Shown here one piece after another: positions 16,410 through 25,395 of a stretch of 38,366 bases of DNA (the first letter of the stretch is position 1; every line of letters starts with the position of its first letter). Under the pieces are notes generated by a model. That model worked only from the letters and a program-made list of their open reading frames with translations. It had not been told where the DNA came from and made no database searches. Origin of the DNA: an uncultured Clostridia bacterium (GTDB lineage Bacteria; Bacillota; Clostridia; UMGS1810); assembly GCA_934463115.1 (NCBI GenBank), contig CAKSIN010000023.1, positions 1 to 38,366 of the forward strand, given 5' to 3'. The position numbers and the translations under genes are program-made.

Positions 16410-17532
16410 TTACTTAATCTTTATAGTCCCCAAATTAGTCTGCTTGAGGTACTCATTTATAAACCCGTCTATATCACCGTCCATCACAGCGCCGATATTT
16501 CCCATTTCGTACCCTGTGCGGTGGTCTTTAACGAGGTTGTACGGGTGAAAAACGTAGCTTCGAATCTGCGAACTCCAGCCGATTTCCTTTTCCACACCCT
16601 TGATATCATCTATCTTTTCCTTGTTTTCGCGTTCCTTTAGCTCCATAAGCTTGGATTTGAGCATTTTCATTGCCGTGTCGCGGTTTTTGTGCTGTGAACG
16701 CTCGTTCTGACACGACACCACAATTCCGGTCGGCAAATGCGTTATTCTTATAGCCGAATCGGTCTTGTTAATGTGCTGACCGCCGGCACCGCTGGAACGG
16801 TAGGTATCAACACGCAAGTCCTCCGGACGGATATCAATAGTGATTTCATCATTAAACTCCGGCATAACCTCAACACTGGCAAACGATGTGTGCCGTCTGC
16901 CCGCAGCGTCGAACGGTGAAATACGCACAAGCCTGTGAACACCCTTTTCACTCTTTAAATAACCGTAGGCATTTTCGCCGGACACAAGTATCGACGCACT
17001 TTTTACACCGGCGTCATCTCCCGGAAGGATATCGAGCACTTCGGCAGAATAGTTTCTGCGCTCCGCCCAGCGGGTGTACATACGCATAAGCATCTCCACC
17101 CAGTCCTGTGCCTCGGTTCCGCCTGCACCTGCATGCAGGGAAACAATGGCATTGTTCTTGTCGTATTCGCCGGAAAGCAGCGTTTCAAGAGTCATGTCGT
17201 CTATAGTTTTGCGGATTCTCTTTACCGCCGTGCCGATTTCTTCCACATACGAATCGTCGTTTTCCGAATCTGCCATGTCAATAAGCACAAGCGTGTCGTC
17301 ATAGTCCGCCTTAAGCGCATTGTACTTTTCAATTTTGGATTTGTATCCTTTCATTTCGCGCAGAATCTTTTGGCTGTTTTCCATATCATCCCAAAATCCG
17401 TCTGCGGCAGTCAGTTTTTCGAGTTCATCCGCCTTTTGCTTTGCACCGGCGATGTCAAAGTGAATCCCTCAGTTCTTTAATGCCTGCTTCCATACCGGTA
17501 AGCTCAGCTTTGTATTCTTCATAAGCCAGCAA
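16410..17532 (-). CDS. prfB: Peptide chain release factor 2 (programmed +1 frameshift)
   Basis: RF2 releases the finished peptide at UGA and UAA codons. A short first frame starts at a TTG (17532) behind an AGGGGTGA site and runs 25 codons to CTT TGA. Slipping +1 at CTTTGAC (17454-17460) enters the main frame, giving about 373 residues, the usual RF2 length. The main frame holds the codon-recognition motif SPF (in RISPFDAAGRR) and the catalytic GGQ (in SGAGGQHINKTDSA). The in-frame UGA makes synthesis depend on RF2 level, a known autoregulatory device. secA lies immediately upstream (41 bp), so the two are probably co-transcribed. Confidence 0.96.
17454..17471 (-). promoter_or_regulatory. RF2 programmed frameshift site
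   Basis: On the minus strand, CTGAGGG is followed shortly by CTT TGA C. The CTTTGA slippery stop is canonical. The stimulatory Shine-Dalgarno-like element is a weak AGGG and is closer to 6 than the usual 3 bases from CTT. The UGA is at 17455-17457. Confidence 0.85.
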
Positions 17533-17572
17533 AAAAATCACCCCTTGTATAATTCATCATAATTTATAATAT

Positions 17573-20302
17573 TTATTTTCCGCAGCACTTTTTATATTTC
17601 AATCCGCTGCCGCACGGGCAGGGATCATTACGTCCCACCTTTTCGCCCTTGCGGGTGATTGTTTTTCCGACACCGTTCTCATCACGGTTTGTGGTGGTGG
17701 GAACATTTTCCTGTTTGGGTTCAATGCGTGTTTCAAGATGAACATTGAACAGCATCTTGATAACATCTTCACCGATTGCGCCGAGCATTTCCTCATACAT
17801 TGCGTAGCCCTCGTTCTTGTATGCAATGACGGGATCTGTCTGTGCATACGCACGCAATCCGATACCCTGGCGGAGCTGCTCCATGTTGTCGATGTGATCC
17901 ATCCACTTGCTGTCGACAACTTTGAGAAGGATTATACGCTGAATTTCTCTCATCATATCGTCGCCGAATTCCGCGCGTTTTTCTTCATAGCGTTTTTCGG
18001 CAATATCAAGAAGCATTTCCTTGAGGTCGTCTTTGGTGAGACTCTGCAAATCATCTTTTGTAAAGCTGAGCGCGCCGCGCGGAACAAAAATCTGCTCCAC
18101 ATACTCAATGAGTCCGGAAAGATTCCAGTTGTCCGGATAATCCTCGGAACCTGTGTACGAATCCACTGTAGAATCGACAAATTCCTTTATCATGTTCTTA
18201 ATGGCGTCTGTAACATCCTCGCCGTTAAGCACCTGCTGGCGCTGCTTGTAGATTGTTTCACGCTGAACATTCATAACGTCGTCATACTGCAAAACGTGGC
18301 TTCGAATCTGGAAGTTGTTGCCCTCTACCTTTTTCTGTGCATTTTCTATTGCACCGGAGAGCATTTTGTGTTCAATCGCCTCGTCATCACCAAGGCCGAG
18401 CGCATTTACAATGCCCGTCATCCTTTCGGAGCCGAACAGACGCATAAGGTCATCTTCGAGCGAAATATAGAATCTCGATTCGCCCACATCGCCCTGACGT
18501 CCGCTTCGTCCGCGGAGCTGGTTGTCTATACGGCGCGACTCGTGGCGCTCGGTACCGATAATAAACAGGCCGCCCGCTTTTTTAACTTCCTCGCGTTCCG
18601 CTTCCACCTGCACCTTGTATTTGTCGTACAGCTGCTTGAACAGCTTGCGCGCCTCAATTATATCGGGATCGACAGTATCGGACATACCTGTGCTTTCCAA
18701 TATGAGCGCGTCGTCAATACCCATTTTTTTCATTTCTTTTTTTGCCATAAATTCGGCATTGCCGCCGAGCATGATATCCGTTCCGCGTCCTGCCATGTTT
18801 GTGGCAATGGTAACGGCTCCCTTGCGGCCTGCCTGAGCCACAATTTCCGCCTCTTTCTCATGGTGCTTTGCATTAAGGACTTCGTGCGGGATTCCTTCGC
18901 GCTTAAGCATATTGCTGAGAAGCTCGGATTTTTCTATTGTAACCGTGCCGACAAGCACCGGCTGTCCCTTTGCGTGGCATTCCTTTATTTGTCTGATTAC
19001 CGCATGGAATTTACCGAGTTCCGTTTTGTACACGCTGTCCGGGTGGTCTACACGAACCATGGGTTCGTTTGTCGGGATAACCACAACATCGAGCTTGTAT
19101 ATCTGCTGAAATTCCGTTTCTTCCGTTTCGGCAGTACCCGTCATACCCGAGAGTTTGTGATACAGTCTGAAGAAGTTCTGGAACGTGATTGTGGCAAGTG
19201 TTTTGCTTTCGTGAGCAATTTTAACGCCCTCTTTTGCCTCTATTGCCTGGTGAAGTCCGTCGTTGTAGCGTCTGCCGTGCATAAGTCGGCCGGTAAATTC
19301 ATCTACAATGATAACCTCGCCGTCCTTTACAACGTACTGCATGTCGCGGTGCATTACACCGTGAGCCTTTATCGCCTGGTTAATATGGTGCGAGAGCGTA
19401 ATATTTTCGGGATCGGATAGATTTTCTACATTGAATGCCTGCTCCGCCTTTTTGATTCCGTTTGCCGTCAGAGTTGCTGTGCGAGCCTTTTCGTCAACGA
19501 TATAATCAGCGTCGCCGCCGTCGTCTATAACTTTGTCGTCCGATTCCTTTATCTTTTTGCACTTAAGTGTGCGTGCAAAGCGGTCAGCAAGCGTGTACAG
19601 TTCGGTGGATTTTGCACCCATACCCGATATAATAAGCGGTGTACGCGCTTCGTCGATAAGTATAGAGTCGACTTCGTCAACAACAGCAAAGTTGTGCCCT
19701 TTGCTCTGAACAACATTATCCTTTGAGATAACCATGTTGTCGCGCAGGTAATCAAAACCGAACTCGTTATTTGTTCCGTAGGTTATGTCGCACGCATATG
19801 CAATCTTGCGTTCCTCCGGCGAAAGCTCATGTGTGATAAGTCCCACGGTGAGCCCGAGGAATTTATATATCTTTCCCATCTGCTCGCTGTCACGCTTTGC
19901 GAGGTAGTCGTTCACCGTTACAACATGAACACCCTTGCCCTCAAGCGCGTTAAGATAACACGGAAGTGTGGCAACAAGCGTTTTACCTTCACCGGTTTTC
20001 ATTTCGGCAATTCTGCCCTGATGCAAAACGATACCGCCGATAAGCTGAACATCGAAATGCCTCATTCCGAGCACGCGGCGCCCTGCCTCACGGACAACGG
20101 CAAATGCCTCCGGCAGAATATCGTCGAGCGTTTCTCCGGCGGAAAGGCGGCTGCGGAATTCATCCGTTTTGGCGCGCAGCTCGTCATCGCTGAGCGGTTT
20201 TATTTTGCTCTCAAAGTTGTTTATTTCATCTACAATCGGTCTGATTTTTTTGAGTGCCCTGTCACTGTAGGAACCCATTATTTTTTCCAGTAATTTTTTC
20301 AT
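17573..20302 (-). CDS. secA: Preprotein translocase ATPase SecA
   Basis: This 909-residue motor drives secretory proteins through SecYEG. The N-terminal motor domain has MKTGEGKTLVATLP (Walker A, 101-114) and a DEAD-like box VDEVDSILIDEARTPLI. The second motor domain has NMAGRGTDIMLGG and GRSGRQGD. The C-terminus ends with the zinc and SecB/ribosome-binding motif NDPCPCGSGLKYKKCCGK. The ATG at 20302 follows a GGACAG site; the 29-codon longer frame has no family match. Its promoter lies about 105 bp upstream. The C-terminal zinc motif is notable given the SecB-like gene at 36820, although that gene belongs to a different system. Confidence 0.97.
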   Translation of the reverse strand: MKKLLEKIMGSYSDRALKKIRPIVDEINNFESKIKPLSDDELRAKTDEFRSRLSAGETLDDILPEAFAVVREAGRRVLGMRHFDVQLIGGIVLHQGRIAEMKTGEGKTLVATLPCYLNALEGKGVHVVTVNDYLAKRDSEQMGKIYKFLGLTVGLITHELSPEERKIAYACDITYGTNNEFGFDYLRDNMVISKDNVVQSKGHNFAVVDEVDSILIDEARTPLIISGMGAKSTELYTLADRFARTLKCKKIKESDDKVIDDGGDADYIVDEKARTATLTANGIKKAEQAFNVENLSDPENITLSHHINQAIKAHGVMHRDMQYVVKDGEVIIVDEFTGRLMHGRRYNDGLHQAIEAKEGVKIAHESKTLATITFQNFFRLYHKLSGMTGTAETEETEFQQIYKLDVVVIPTNEPMVRVDHPDSVYKTELGKFHAVIRQIKECHAKGQPVLVGTVTIEKSELLSNMLKREGIPHEVLNAKHHEKEAEIVAQAGRKGAVTIATNMAGRGTDIMLGGNAEFMAKKEMKKMGIDDALILESTGMSDTVDPDIIEARKLFKQLYDKYKVQVEAEREEVKKAGGLFIIGTERHESRRIDNQLRGRSGRQGDVGESRFYISLEDDLMRLFGSERMTGIVNALGLGDDEAIEHKMLSGAIENAQKKVEGNNFQIRSHVLQYDDVMNVQRETIYKQRQQVLNGEDVTDAIKNMIKEFVDSTVDSYTGSEDYPDNWNLSGLIEYVEQIFVPRGALSFTKDDLQSLTKDDLKEMLLDIAEKRYEEKRAEFGDDMMREIQRIILLKVVDSKWMDHIDNMEQLRQGIGLRAYAQTDPVIAYKNEGYAMYEEMLGAIGEDVIKMLFNVHLETRIEPKQENVPTTTNRDENGVGKTITRKGEKVGRNDPCPCGSGLKYKKCCGK

Positions 20303-20406
20303 ACGAACTGTCCTTTCAAACGTTCTTATCCGAAAGATACCGAAATCATGCCTTTTCGTGCATGTTCGAGCATTTCCTTTCGGCTGCATTTATACATACT
20401 TTTCTT

Positions 20407-20435
20407 ATTATAACAACTTTGGAGCGATTTAACAA
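20407..20435 (-). promoter_or_regulatory. secA promoter
   Basis: On the minus strand, TTGTTA (20430-20435), a 17-bp spacer and a perfect TATAAT (20407-20412) lie upstream of secA. The rest of 20436-20554 is AT-rich, with nothing else recognised. Confidence 0.75.
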
Positions 20436-20549
20436 TAGTTTTTTTGAAAAATTTTCATTTTATTAAAAATTATTACATTGAAATTGTAAATTAAATGGAT
20501 TTTCTTGTGTAATTAACGCGGAAAATGTTTGAATTTGAAATCATATAAC

Positions 20550-20593
20550 AAAAACCGATATAAAGTCCGTGTGATATATGGGCTTTATATCGG
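20550..20593 (-). terminator. Terminator of the DUF3791 gene
   Basis: A 14-bp stem (20555-20568 with 20580-20593, one G-T pair) is followed on the minus strand by TTTTTG. Confidence 0.8.
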
Positions 20594-20632
20594 AAATACT
20601 GTCCTTTGACACTTTATTCTTAATAATAATTT

Positions 20633-20842
20633 TCACGCTGTACGGTGTGCCTCAATGTACAAATCAATGTCCTCAACGATATAGTTTGTGCCGGTTGTAT
20701 GCAATGATTCAAAGCAGTCCATTATATATTCCGAAATCCCATATTGACGAAATAAATTAATAACCTGTTTTCCCGTCATTTTTTTTGCCGACTTATACAT
20801 TTCAATGCAAAATATTAAAAAATTTCCATTTTTAAACCACAT
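20633..20842 (-). CDS. DUF3791-family small protein (orphan)
   Basis: This 69-residue protein fits DUF3791: FLIFCIEMYKSAKKMTGK, then QYGISEYIMDCFESLHTTG, then YIVEDIDLYIEAHR. Members of this family typically sit beside a DUF3990 (ADP-ribosyltransferase-like) gene in toxin-antitoxin-like pairs. No such partner is next to it here. The start codon and the first eight residues (MWFKNGNF) lie inside a 47-bp dispersed repeat also found at 12011-12057. The native N-terminus may therefore have been replaced, and no strong ribosome site precedes it. It may be a remnant, but the reading frame is intact and a good terminator follows. Confidence 0.72.
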   Translation of the reverse strand: MWFKNGNFLIFCIEMYKSAKKMTGKQVINLFRQYGISEYIMDCFESLHTTGTNYIVEDIDLYIEAHRTA

Positions 20843-20865
20843 CGTGTTCGAATCCCGTATGCCTA
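20819..20865. repeat. Second copy of the tRNA-like element end
   Basis: This segment matches 12011-12057 at 44 of 47 positions. It ends in a T-arm/acceptor-like sequence (GTGTTCGAATCCC then GTATGCC). The rest of the 277-bp element is absent here; instead the sequence continues into the DUF3791 coding region. Confidence 0.75.
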
Positions 20866-20913
20866 AGTAATAAAGCCTGTTATGACAAAATTTCCGCGGC
20901 AAAGCTTCCATAC

Positions 20914-20957
20914 AAAAAGGGCAATATTTCCCGAATGAATTTCAGGAAATACTGCCC
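20914..20957 (-). terminator. Terminator of the DUF4397 operon
   Basis: A 13-bp stem with one mismatch (20919-20931 with 20945-20957) is followed on the minus strand by TTTTTG. It lies about 20 bp after the DUF4397 gene. Confidence 0.85.
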
Positions 20958-20978
20958 TCTGCATTTTTGTTCTTTTGT

Positions 20979-21611
20979 CTACAAATAGTATCCCGTGTAG
21001 CTTGCCGCGTCAACAGACAAAATTCCGCTTATATTCGGTTTACCCGCCGCGTTTCCTATAAGATACAAAGTGTTGTACACACCCTCGCGCATTACCTGGG
21101 ACGACACATTCAGAATTGTCTCATCACTTCCGCTGCGTTTCACAAGGAAATCGTACCGTCCGGGAGCAATGCAGATATATTTGCTTATTTCAAGATAATT
21201 AATTTCGCCGAGAATTTCATACTTGTTTGCATATATATCCACCGTTCCGGCATCCGGAATCAGTTGGCAAATGCGGATGTGTCCGTACGACTGCTCGAAT
21301 CTTTTAACGGGCTCGTTTATCCCGTATGCCAGCACACCGCCGGAATCGTTTACCGCAGCGACGGTATACACCTCGCCGTCCGAAAAATCAATTGTTGCCG
21401 ATGCGAGTCTTTTGCTCTTGTTGCCGGCAGGCGTTATATAAAAATCATGCCTGCCCTTTTGAACTTTTATGTACGGCGAAAACTTTCCGAACCCTATATT
21501 TGCCGCCAATACGGCATTGCCGAGATAAAAATCAACGTTTCCGTTGTTGTACTGTGCATTGAAAAAACGCACGTACGGATACAAAAAATTTTCTATTCTG
21601 ATATCCTTCAT
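20979..21611 (-). CDS. DUF4397 domain-containing protein
   Basis: This 210-residue protein contains a DUF4397-like domain: YVRFFNAQYNNGNVDFYLG, then GFGKFSPYIKVQKGRHDF, with a second half-repeat beginning IRICQLIPDAGTVDIYANK. The domain is a beta-rich fold common in secreted proteins, and its function is not known. No signal peptide or membrane span is visible, so export would need another route. The start overlaps the upstream gene by ATGA and has an AGGAGAG site, so the two are translationally coupled and likely act together. Confidence 0.8.
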   Translation of the reverse strand: MKDIRIENFLYPYVRFFNAQYNNGNVDFYLGNAVLAANIGFGKFSPYIKVQKGRHDFYITPAGNKSKRLASATIDFSDGEVYTVAAVNDSGGVLAYGINEPVKRFEQSYGHIRICQLIPDAGTVDIYANKYEILGEINYLEISKYICIAPGRYDFLVKRSGSDETILNVSSQVMREGVYNTLYLIGNAAGKPNISGILSVDAASYTGYYL

Positions 21612-22741
21612 TCGGTTTTCTCTCCTTTACTCATTACATTTTTCATTAAATATTCCGATATTTCATCAAGCCGCGATTCAATTTCAGACAGTCTCTTTGA
21701 AATACTGTACTCATCATCACTATCATTTGCACCTGCCATGCTCTTTAAATTACGCTCGGCGTACTCCGCCACCTCCTCGCCGGCTGTTTTGCAGCAGTTT
21801 TCGCCGCATGCCGATTCAAATGCCGAAAGAGCGCTCTTGTAAATACTCCCAGATGCCGACACGGCGCACTTATCTATCTTGCCGAGACGTCCGTTTTCCT
21901 CCGAACGCAAATATGCTGTCTGAAGTGATTTGCCGAGCGACACAGGCTTGCAAAACTCCATATCGTTTTCGGCACGGCATTCAAAGGCATATCCTTTTTC
22001 GCACCATTGAACGCACAAACCGTCACCGTATTCAAACATACACGGCTCGCTGAGCAAATCCACACCAAACCCCACTGTTTTTGAAACGCCGTCGGACAGG
22101 CGCAAAACATTTATCACATTGTATTCCCTTGTTCGCGAAAGATATGCCGCGTACAGAGAATCGCCGTGCACAACCGGGCACAGGGCGCGTATTGTGTCAC
22201 CGCACTGTGTAACAGATGCCGCATAGGTCTTTTGTGAATTTTTGTATGTCACGCATTTTAATTTCTCTGATTCGTCAACATACAAAATATTAATATTATA
22301 ACTGTCATCGGAGCATATTCCGTAGCAGCACTTTGCCCCTATATAGTCCAAAACCCGCGGCTGTCCGGCAACCGAATCACCCGACAGCATGTGATGAACA
22401 AGCATATAGCGTGCCTTGGATTCTACGCAGTAAAACAAGTGCACGGTGCCGCCGAGTGCAAGGCAGCGCAACGCTCCAATCTTTTTCCCGGCTTCGCGGC
22501 TGTCGAGAATCGCCGTTGCTTCGGTTTCATCTTTGCTGCAGCGTATCCGATACAGCGTGCCGGACTCGCTCACGGCAAAGACATTTATTTCGCCGCCCGG
22601 CATTACCGCGGCATCATAATCATGACTGCATTCACGCAGAAGAATTGCGTTCTCCCCTTCTTTTGACTCCAGCACAAGGCTGCCCGACGAATCGCGCGTA
22701 ATTGTCCTGCCGCTGTTTCCCTTATTGCAAACAATAATCAT
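21608..22741 (-). CDS. Uncharacterised protein, possible beta-propeller with C-terminal coiled coil
   Basis: I do not recognise this family. The ~377-residue product has recurring short beta-like segments (for example EINVFAVSESGTLYRI, GTVHLFYCVESKARYML and SYNINILYVDESEKLKCVTY), spaced as in propeller-type repeats. The last ~50 residues are charged and helical (SISKRLSEIESRLDEISEYL), consistent with a coiled coil. No signal peptide is visible. The start is uncertain: ATG at 22741 or ATG at 22765, neither with a strong ribosome site. It is the first gene of a two-gene unit with the DUF4397 gene. I infer that they form a structural pair. Confidence 0.65.
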   Translation of the reverse strand: MIIVCNKGNSGRTITRDSSGSLVLESKEGENAILLRECSHDYDAAVMPGGEINVFAVSESGTLYRIRCSKDETEATAILDSREAGKKIGALRCLALGGTVHLFYCVESKARYMLVHHMLSGDSVAGQPRVLDYIGAKCCYGICSDDSYNINILYVDESEKLKCVTYKNSQKTYAASVTQCGDTIRALCPVVHGDSLYAAYLSRTREYNVINVLRLSDGVSKTVGFGVDLLSEPCMFEYGDGLCVQWCEKGYAFECRAENDMEFCKPVSLGKSLQTAYLRSEENGRLGKIDKCAVSASGSIYKSALSAFESACGENCCKTAGEEVAEYAERNLKSMAGANDSDDEYSISKRLSEIESRLDEISEYLMKNVMSKGEKTE

Positions 22742-22830
22742 TGCCCACTTTACACCACCATACAAAATATAAAATATCGTTTATACAAAACATCTTATGT
22801 TGTATTTTTTACAAAAAGAACCGATTTATA

Positions 22831-22859
22831 TTGAAAACTGCCGCAGATTGGTATATACT
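22831..22859 (+). promoter_or_regulatory. Promoter of the EIIC-like gene
   Basis: TTGAAA (22831-22836), a 17-bp spacer and TATACT (22854-22859) lie about 36 bp upstream of the start codon. Confidence 0.75.
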
Positions 22860-22894
22860 TGTAGCAATAATACATAATGTAATGGGGTGCCAAG

Positions 22895-23914
22895 ATGAAT
22901 TTACTAAAGAAAAAGGGTATCGTGCTCTCACCGAAACGATACTTTATTGACGCACTCAGCGCCATGGCGCTGGGACTTTTTGCATCGCTCCTTATAGGAA
23001 CGATATTCGGAACAGTGGCAGACTATGTGTCATACAAACCGGTGCAGGAACTGTTTAAAAAAATGCAGGAATTTTCGGTTGCGGCTCAAGGCTCGGCAAT
23101 GGCAATAGCCATAGGTTCGGCACTCGGAGCACAAGGTTTGGTGCTGTTTTCGCTGTGCGCGGTCGGCTGCGCGGCAAACACGCTCGGCGGTCCGCTCGGA
23201 ACATATGTCGCCGTCGTGATTGCATCGGAACTCGGCAAACTGGTGTATAAATCCACAAAGGTAGATATAATCGTAACACCGACGGTAACCATTTCCGTGG
23301 GTGTGGCTCTCGCAATACTTGTAGGTCCCGGAATTTCAAAGATTATGACGCAGTTCGGAAACCTTATTATGATGTTCACCGAAATGAAACCTATATTCAT
23401 GGGCGCACTCGTGTCTATGGTCGTGGGTATATGCCTCACACTGCCCATCAGCTCGGCGGCAATATGCGCCATGCTGTCGCTCACGGGTATCGCAGGCGGC
23501 GCGGCAACGGCAGGCTGCTGCGCACAGATGATTGGATTTGCCGTTATGAGTTTTGCGGCAAACGGCTGGGGCGGACTGCTTGCACAGGGACTCGGAACAA
23601 GTATGCTCCAAATGGGAAATATTGTAAGAAAACCGATTATATGGGTTCCGCCGATTATCACATCGGCAATAACCGGGGTACTGTCGGCATTTGTGTTTAA
23701 AATGGAAAACCCGGTTGCAATTGCCTCGGGAATGGGCACATGCGGACTTGTAGGCCCTATCGGTGTGATGAGCGCAAAGGGAATCGATTCGTACGACATA
23801 CTCGTTATGGTTGTGATATGCTTTGTTCTCCCGGCGGTGCTCACATGGGGTATTGCATATCCGTTCAAAAAACTCGGATGGATAAAGGATTCGGATTTGA
23901 AACTTAACCTGTAG
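22895..23914 (+). CDS. PTS EIIC-like membrane protein (PfoR type)
   Basis: This 339-residue membrane protein is rich in Gly/Ala and has about nine hydrophobic spans. It fits the PTS_EIIC_2 family, which includes proteins annotated as PfoR or putative toxin regulators. Recognisable stretches are AIGSALGAQGLVLFSLCAVG, NTLGGPLGTYVA and ASGMGTCGLVGPIGVM. No EIIA or EIIB partner is adjacent, so phosphotransfer-coupled sugar uptake is unproven; it may be a stand-alone transporter. The ATG follows a GGGGTG site. It is monocistronic, with its own promoter and a hairpin 25 bp downstream. Confidence 0.82.
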   Translation: MNLLKKKGIVLSPKRYFIDALSAMALGLFASLLIGTIFGTVADYVSYKPVQELFKKMQEFSVAAQGSAMAIAIGSALGAQGLVLFSLCAVGCAANTLGGPLGTYVAVVIASELGKLVYKSTKVDIIVTPTVTISVGVALAILVGPGISKIMTQFGNLIMMFTEMKPIFMGALVSMVVGICLTLPISSAAICAMLSLTGIAGGAATAGCCAQMIGFAVMSFAANGWGGLLAQGLGTSMLQMGNIVRKPIIWVPPIITSAITGVLSAFVFKMENPVAIASGMGTCGLVGPIGVMSAKGIDSYDILVMVVICFVLPAVLTWGIAYPFKKLGWIKDSDLKLNL

Positions 23915-23939
23915 ACATACCGGCTAAACTAAAACAAAA

Positions 23940-23964
23940 GCCGCAGTAAATATTTTACCGCGGC
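23940..23964. terminator. Hairpin after the EIIC-like gene
   Basis: An 11-bp stem with one mismatch (23940-23950 with 23954-23964) follows the gene. The T-run is on the minus-strand side rather than the plus-strand side, so terminator function for the plus-strand gene is uncertain. Confidence 0.45.
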
Positions 23965-24051
23965 ATTAAAAAAGGGGGAGTAAGTCGCTCTCGGCGGCTT
24001 ACATTCTCATGATATCCAAATTATTGCATAATATACGTTCCGGAGGAAAAA

Positions 24052-25395
24052 ATGAACAAAATCAGAGATATTGCAGCAATTATTGTATGTAAATTATTGA
24101 TTCGCATAGGCAAGCTTATGGGCAAAAAAGGCTCATCCACTCCGGGGAGCATCGCTCTGAAAATATCGCCGGGCATACTGCGCACACTGTCGGTGCAGGT
24201 AAAACGCGAGATAATAGCCGTGTGCGGAACAAACGGCAAAACCACCACAAATAACCTCATATATTCACTGCTCACATCTGCCGGATACAGCGTTGTGTGC
24301 AACAATGTCGGCGCAAACATGCTGCCGGGTGTTGCATGCGCATTCATAGACCACTGCAGCATCGGCGGAAAGCTGAATGCCGACTACGCCGCAATAGAGT
24401 GCGACGAGGCGAGTCTGCGCCATATCGTGAAATATATGAAACCCGACAAAATTGTCATTACAAACCTTTTCCGCGACCAGCTCGACAGATACGGCGAGAT
24501 AGACATTACCATAAATCTGCTGAATGAAGCGCTGTCCAAACTTGAAAACACAACGCTTGTTTTAAATGCCGACGATCCGCTGTGCGTACAGTTCGGCAGC
24601 GATAGAAAATGCATTTACTACGGTGTGAGCGAGGATGTCGGAATAAACTCCGCCGAAACAAAAGAAGGCCGTTTTTGCCTTAAGTGCGGTTCCGAGCTCA
24701 AATACAGCTACTACCACTACAGCCAGCTCGGAAATTACAAGTGCGAAAACTGCGGATTTGCGCGCCCAATTCCCGACTATGACGCCACAAATGTTGATTT
24801 GTCCGACGGGATATCTTTCACACTCACATTCGGTGAAAAATCAATGGATTTCAAAGTTAAGTACCGCGGATTTTACAATATATATAACATTCTTGCCTCT
24901 TTTGCGGTATACGATTCACTCGGGCTCGACACTGCGAATGCAAACAAAGTCTTTTCCGACTACAAACCGCAGATTGGCAGAATGGAGCCGTTTACAATAG
25001 ACGGCAAAACCGTTGTTCTGAACCTCTCGAAGAACCCTGCCGGGCTGAATCAGGCAATAGCCACCCTCTGCACCGACAAAAAGAAAAAGGATGTAGTTAT
25101 TGTTCTCAACGACAATGCCCAGGACGGCAAAGATGTGTCGTGGATATGGGATGTGGATTTTGAAAAACTTGCAAATGCAAATGTGGCATCGCTCACGGCT
25201 TCCGGAATACGAAAATACGACATGGCTCTGCGGCTGAAATATGCCGGATTTGAAAACGGAGTGAATATTGCCGACAACAACCGCGAAACATTGCAGAAAG
25301 CCGCCCACGGTGACGGCGAAGTGTGCTATGTGCTCATAAACTACACGGCGCTGTTCGACACTCAAAACAATCTGAAAGCTCTGGAGGATAAATAA
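24052..25395 (+). CDS. murT: Lipid II isoglutaminyl synthase subunit MurT
   Basis: MurT activates the alpha-carboxyl of the D-Glu in lipid II using ATP. With GatD it converts this residue to D-isoglutamine at the inner membrane face. The 447-residue product has the Mur-ligase P-loop GTNGKTTT (59-66), a zinc ribbon with Cys209, Cys212, Cys231 and Cys234, and the C-terminal DUF1727 domain with NDNAQDGKDVSWIWD. A GGAGG site precedes the ATG. gatD follows directly, as in other Gram-positives. It marks the host as a Gram-positive with amidated peptidoglycan. Confidence 0.96.
   Translation: MNKIRDIAAIIVCKLLIRIGKLMGKKGSSTPGSIALKISPGILRTLSVQVKREIIAVCGTNGKTTTNNLIYSLLTSAGYSVVCNNVGANMLPGVACAFIDHCSIGGKLNADYAAIECDEASLRHIVKYMKPDKIVITNLFRDQLDRYGEIDITINLLNEALSKLENTTLVLNADDPLCVQFGSDRKCIYYGVSEDVGINSAETKEGRFCLKCGSELKYSYYHYSQLGNYKCENCGFARPIPDYDATNVDLSDGISFTLTFGEKSMDFKVKYRGFYNIYNILASFAVYDSLGLDTANANKVFSDYKPQIGRMEPFTIDGKTVVLNLSKNPAGLNQAIATLCTDKKKKDVVIVLNDNAQDGKDVSWIWDVDFEKLANANVASLTASGIRKYDMALRLKYAGFENGVNIADNNRETLQKAAHGDGEVCYVLINYTALFDTQNNLKALEDK

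Noticed and set aside
16410..17384. Short 324-residue RF2 starting at an internal ATG
   Set aside because: The upstream frame plus the CTTTGAC shift site restores a normal full-length RF2 with a proper ribosome site. The internal ATG has none.
17738..19420. 560-residue plus-strand reading frame opposite secA
   Set aside because: It is the antisense shadow of secA, which has complete family motifs. The plus-strand product shows no known features.
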